5,376 bases of DNA, taken from Candidatus Eiseniibacteriota bacterium. GTDB lineage: Bacteria > Arandabacterota > Arandabacteria > JAGLYR01. A program made the translations under genes and the position numbers. The stretch is from NCBI GenBank assembly GCA_023132135.1, contig JAGLYR010000256.1:1-5376 (forward strand), given 5' to 3'. Positions 4,443-5,376 of this stretch are shown here, piece after piece (positions within the stretch are counted from its first letter, which is position 1; the number at the start of each line of letters is the position of its first letter). The notes under the pieces are model-generated. The model saw nothing but the letters and a program-made list of their open reading frames with translations, had not been told where the DNA came from and did no database searches.

Positions 4443-5342
4443 GTGAAGAAGGCCCTGTGGATCTTGATGTCGGCGGGCGTGGCAGCGGTTCTGCTGGTTG
4501 TAGTCTCGCTGTACCGTGACTACACCGCCTGGTTCGACCACGACAGTGCACAACCTCTGGATTCAAGAGTCAGGATCCTGGAAGAGGCGGAGACGTACCG
4601 CAAGTACGAGGTCAGGCTGCGGAGCCTGGCGGGTGCGGATATCGTTAGTCTGCTGAGTATCCCTTCCACTGTGGAACCGCATCCCCTGATAATGCTCCAG
4701 GGGGGTTACCACAGGGGCAAGGATGCCCTCAACCTCATCGGTGACGATGCTCTCCGGTTGGGGTACGCGGTGTTCTCCATGGATTACCGGTATACGGGTT
4801 CGGTGGACAACCCTGTCCTGCTCTACTTACAGACGCGCGGGGCCATGCGCGACGCCGTCATTGATCTGCGCAGAGTCCTGGACTACTTCCAGACGAGGGA
4901 AGATATTGATCAGGATCGCCTGGTGATGGTGGGGGTTTCTCTGGGGGCGCTCTTCGGCCCAATCCTGATGGCGGTGGACGATCGCCTGGACTACCTGGTT
5001 CTGATCTATGGAGGGGGAAACCTGGCGGAGGTGGTGCGGGCCAACTCCCCCGTGAATCCGGTTCTGACGGAGATCATGGCAGGAATCTCAAGCGTGTTCT
5101 ATGCCCCGTTTGAGCCTCTCAGGTATGCGGGGCGGATTTCGCCCAGGCCCCTCCTGATGATTCACGGTACCGGGGACAATTGGGTTCCCGCCCGCTGCGC
5201 CCGCGAATTCTACGACAAGGTGGGAGATCCCAAGGAAATCATCTGGCACGACCGCGGACACATACGGTCTTACGACACGGAAGAAATCGAGAGACTGGGG
5301 GACGAGTGCCTGGCCTGGCTGGTCAGGCAGTTCAGCAAGTAA
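4443..5342 (+). CDS. Membrane-anchored alpha/beta hydrolase (dienelactone hydrolase / prolyl oligopeptidase-like)
   Basis: This is a 299-residue serine hydrolase of unknown substrate. Residues about 4-22 are a hydrophobic segment after MKK, which reads as an N-terminal signal anchor or signal peptide, so the enzyme probably acts outside the cytoplasmic membrane. There is no lipobox cysteine. The fold is supported by LQGGY (85-89) as the likely oxyanion region, the nucleophile elbow GVSLGA with Ser166, IHGTGDNWVP with the acid Asp245, and DRGH with His273. The order and spacing match S9-type and dienelactone-hydrolase-type enzymes. The start is a GTG with GGAGGAG 6 nt upstream. It lies 34 nt after pit in the same direction with no terminator between, so it is probably the last gene of the operon. 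It could be an esterase, acyl-peptide hydrolase or similar. Nothing in the sequence links it directly to phosphate. Confidence 0.85.
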   Translation: MKKALWILMSAGVAAVLLVVVSLYRDYTAWFDHDSAQPLDSRVRILEEAETYRKYEVRLRSLAGADIVSLLSIPSTVEPHPLIMLQGGYHRGKDALNLIGDDALRLGYAVFSMDYRYTGSVDNPVLLYLQTRGAMRDAVIDLRRVLDYFQTREDIDQDRLVMVGVSLGALFGPILMAVDDRLDYLVLIYGGGNLAEVVRANSPVNPVLTEIMAGISSVFYAPFEPLRYAGRISPRPLLMIHGTGDNWVPARCAREFYDKVGDPKEIIWHDRGHIRSYDTEEIERLGDECLAWLVRQFSK

Positions 5343-5376
5343 TCCGTCAAGGGTTGTCCATGGTATTGAGGGCCCC

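Noticed and set aside
3853-4446. Plus-strand open frame overlapping the second half of pit in another frame
   Set aside because: Its product is Arg/Gly-rich low-complexity sequence, a normal out-of-frame reading of the pit gene, which is intact.
5343-5376. Possible start of a further gene at the ATG at 5360
   Set aside because: Only five codons are visible before the window ends and the upstream AGGG is weak, so there is not enough to support a gene or a terminator here.

Overview
This is a GC-rich bacterial window holding six complete genes on two divergent strands, separated by a 464-bp control region. All six genes have plausible Shine-Dalgarno sites and intact frames, and I see no transposase, integrase, CRISPR array, tRNA or rRNA. 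The gene families occur in many phyla: a Soj-type ParA, a DUF299 dikinase regulator, a DUF47/PhoU-like protein, a short PiT transporter and an alpha/beta hydrolase. The DUF299 protein implies a host that makes PEP from pyruvate with pyruvate phosphate dikinase (PPDK) or PEP synthase. Together with the GC content this would suit a Bacillota-like or deep-branching, possibly uncultured, bacterium, but I cannot fix the taxon from this sequence alone.

Left part, minus strand (about 1-1451). A two-gene unit is read leftward. The first gene encodes a 142-residue protein that looks like an N-terminal ribbon-helix-helix (RHH) DNA-binding domain followed by a long charged coiled coil. The second, 34 nt downstream, encodes a ParA/Soj-type ATPase. 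No ParB with an HTH domain is present, so the RHH-coiled-coil protein is the likely partner. A perfect 12-bp hairpin lies just beyond the parA stop.

Middle (1452-1915). This divergent intergenic region holds no convincing gene. It contains a tandem 10-bp direct repeat and a perfect 7-2-7 inverted repeat upstream of the RHH gene. These are candidate operator or centromere-like sites for that protein. On the other side is a good sigma70-type promoter (TTGCAC, 17 bp, TATGAT) that would drive the rightward genes.

Right part, plus strand (1916-5342). Four co-directional genes probably form one operon: a DUF299 bifunctional kinase/pyrophosphorylase that switches PPDK or PEP synthase, a DUF47 PhoU-like protein, a PiT-family phosphate transporter overlapping it by 4 nt, and a membrane-anchored alpha/beta hydrolase. 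The DUF47-pit pair is a familiar low-affinity phosphate uptake module. Its placement behind the dikinase regulator is interesting because inorganic phosphate (Pi) is both the substrate with which such regulators reactivate their target and a substrate of PPDK itself. The hydrolase is the least explained member. The last 34 bases hold nothing I can assign.
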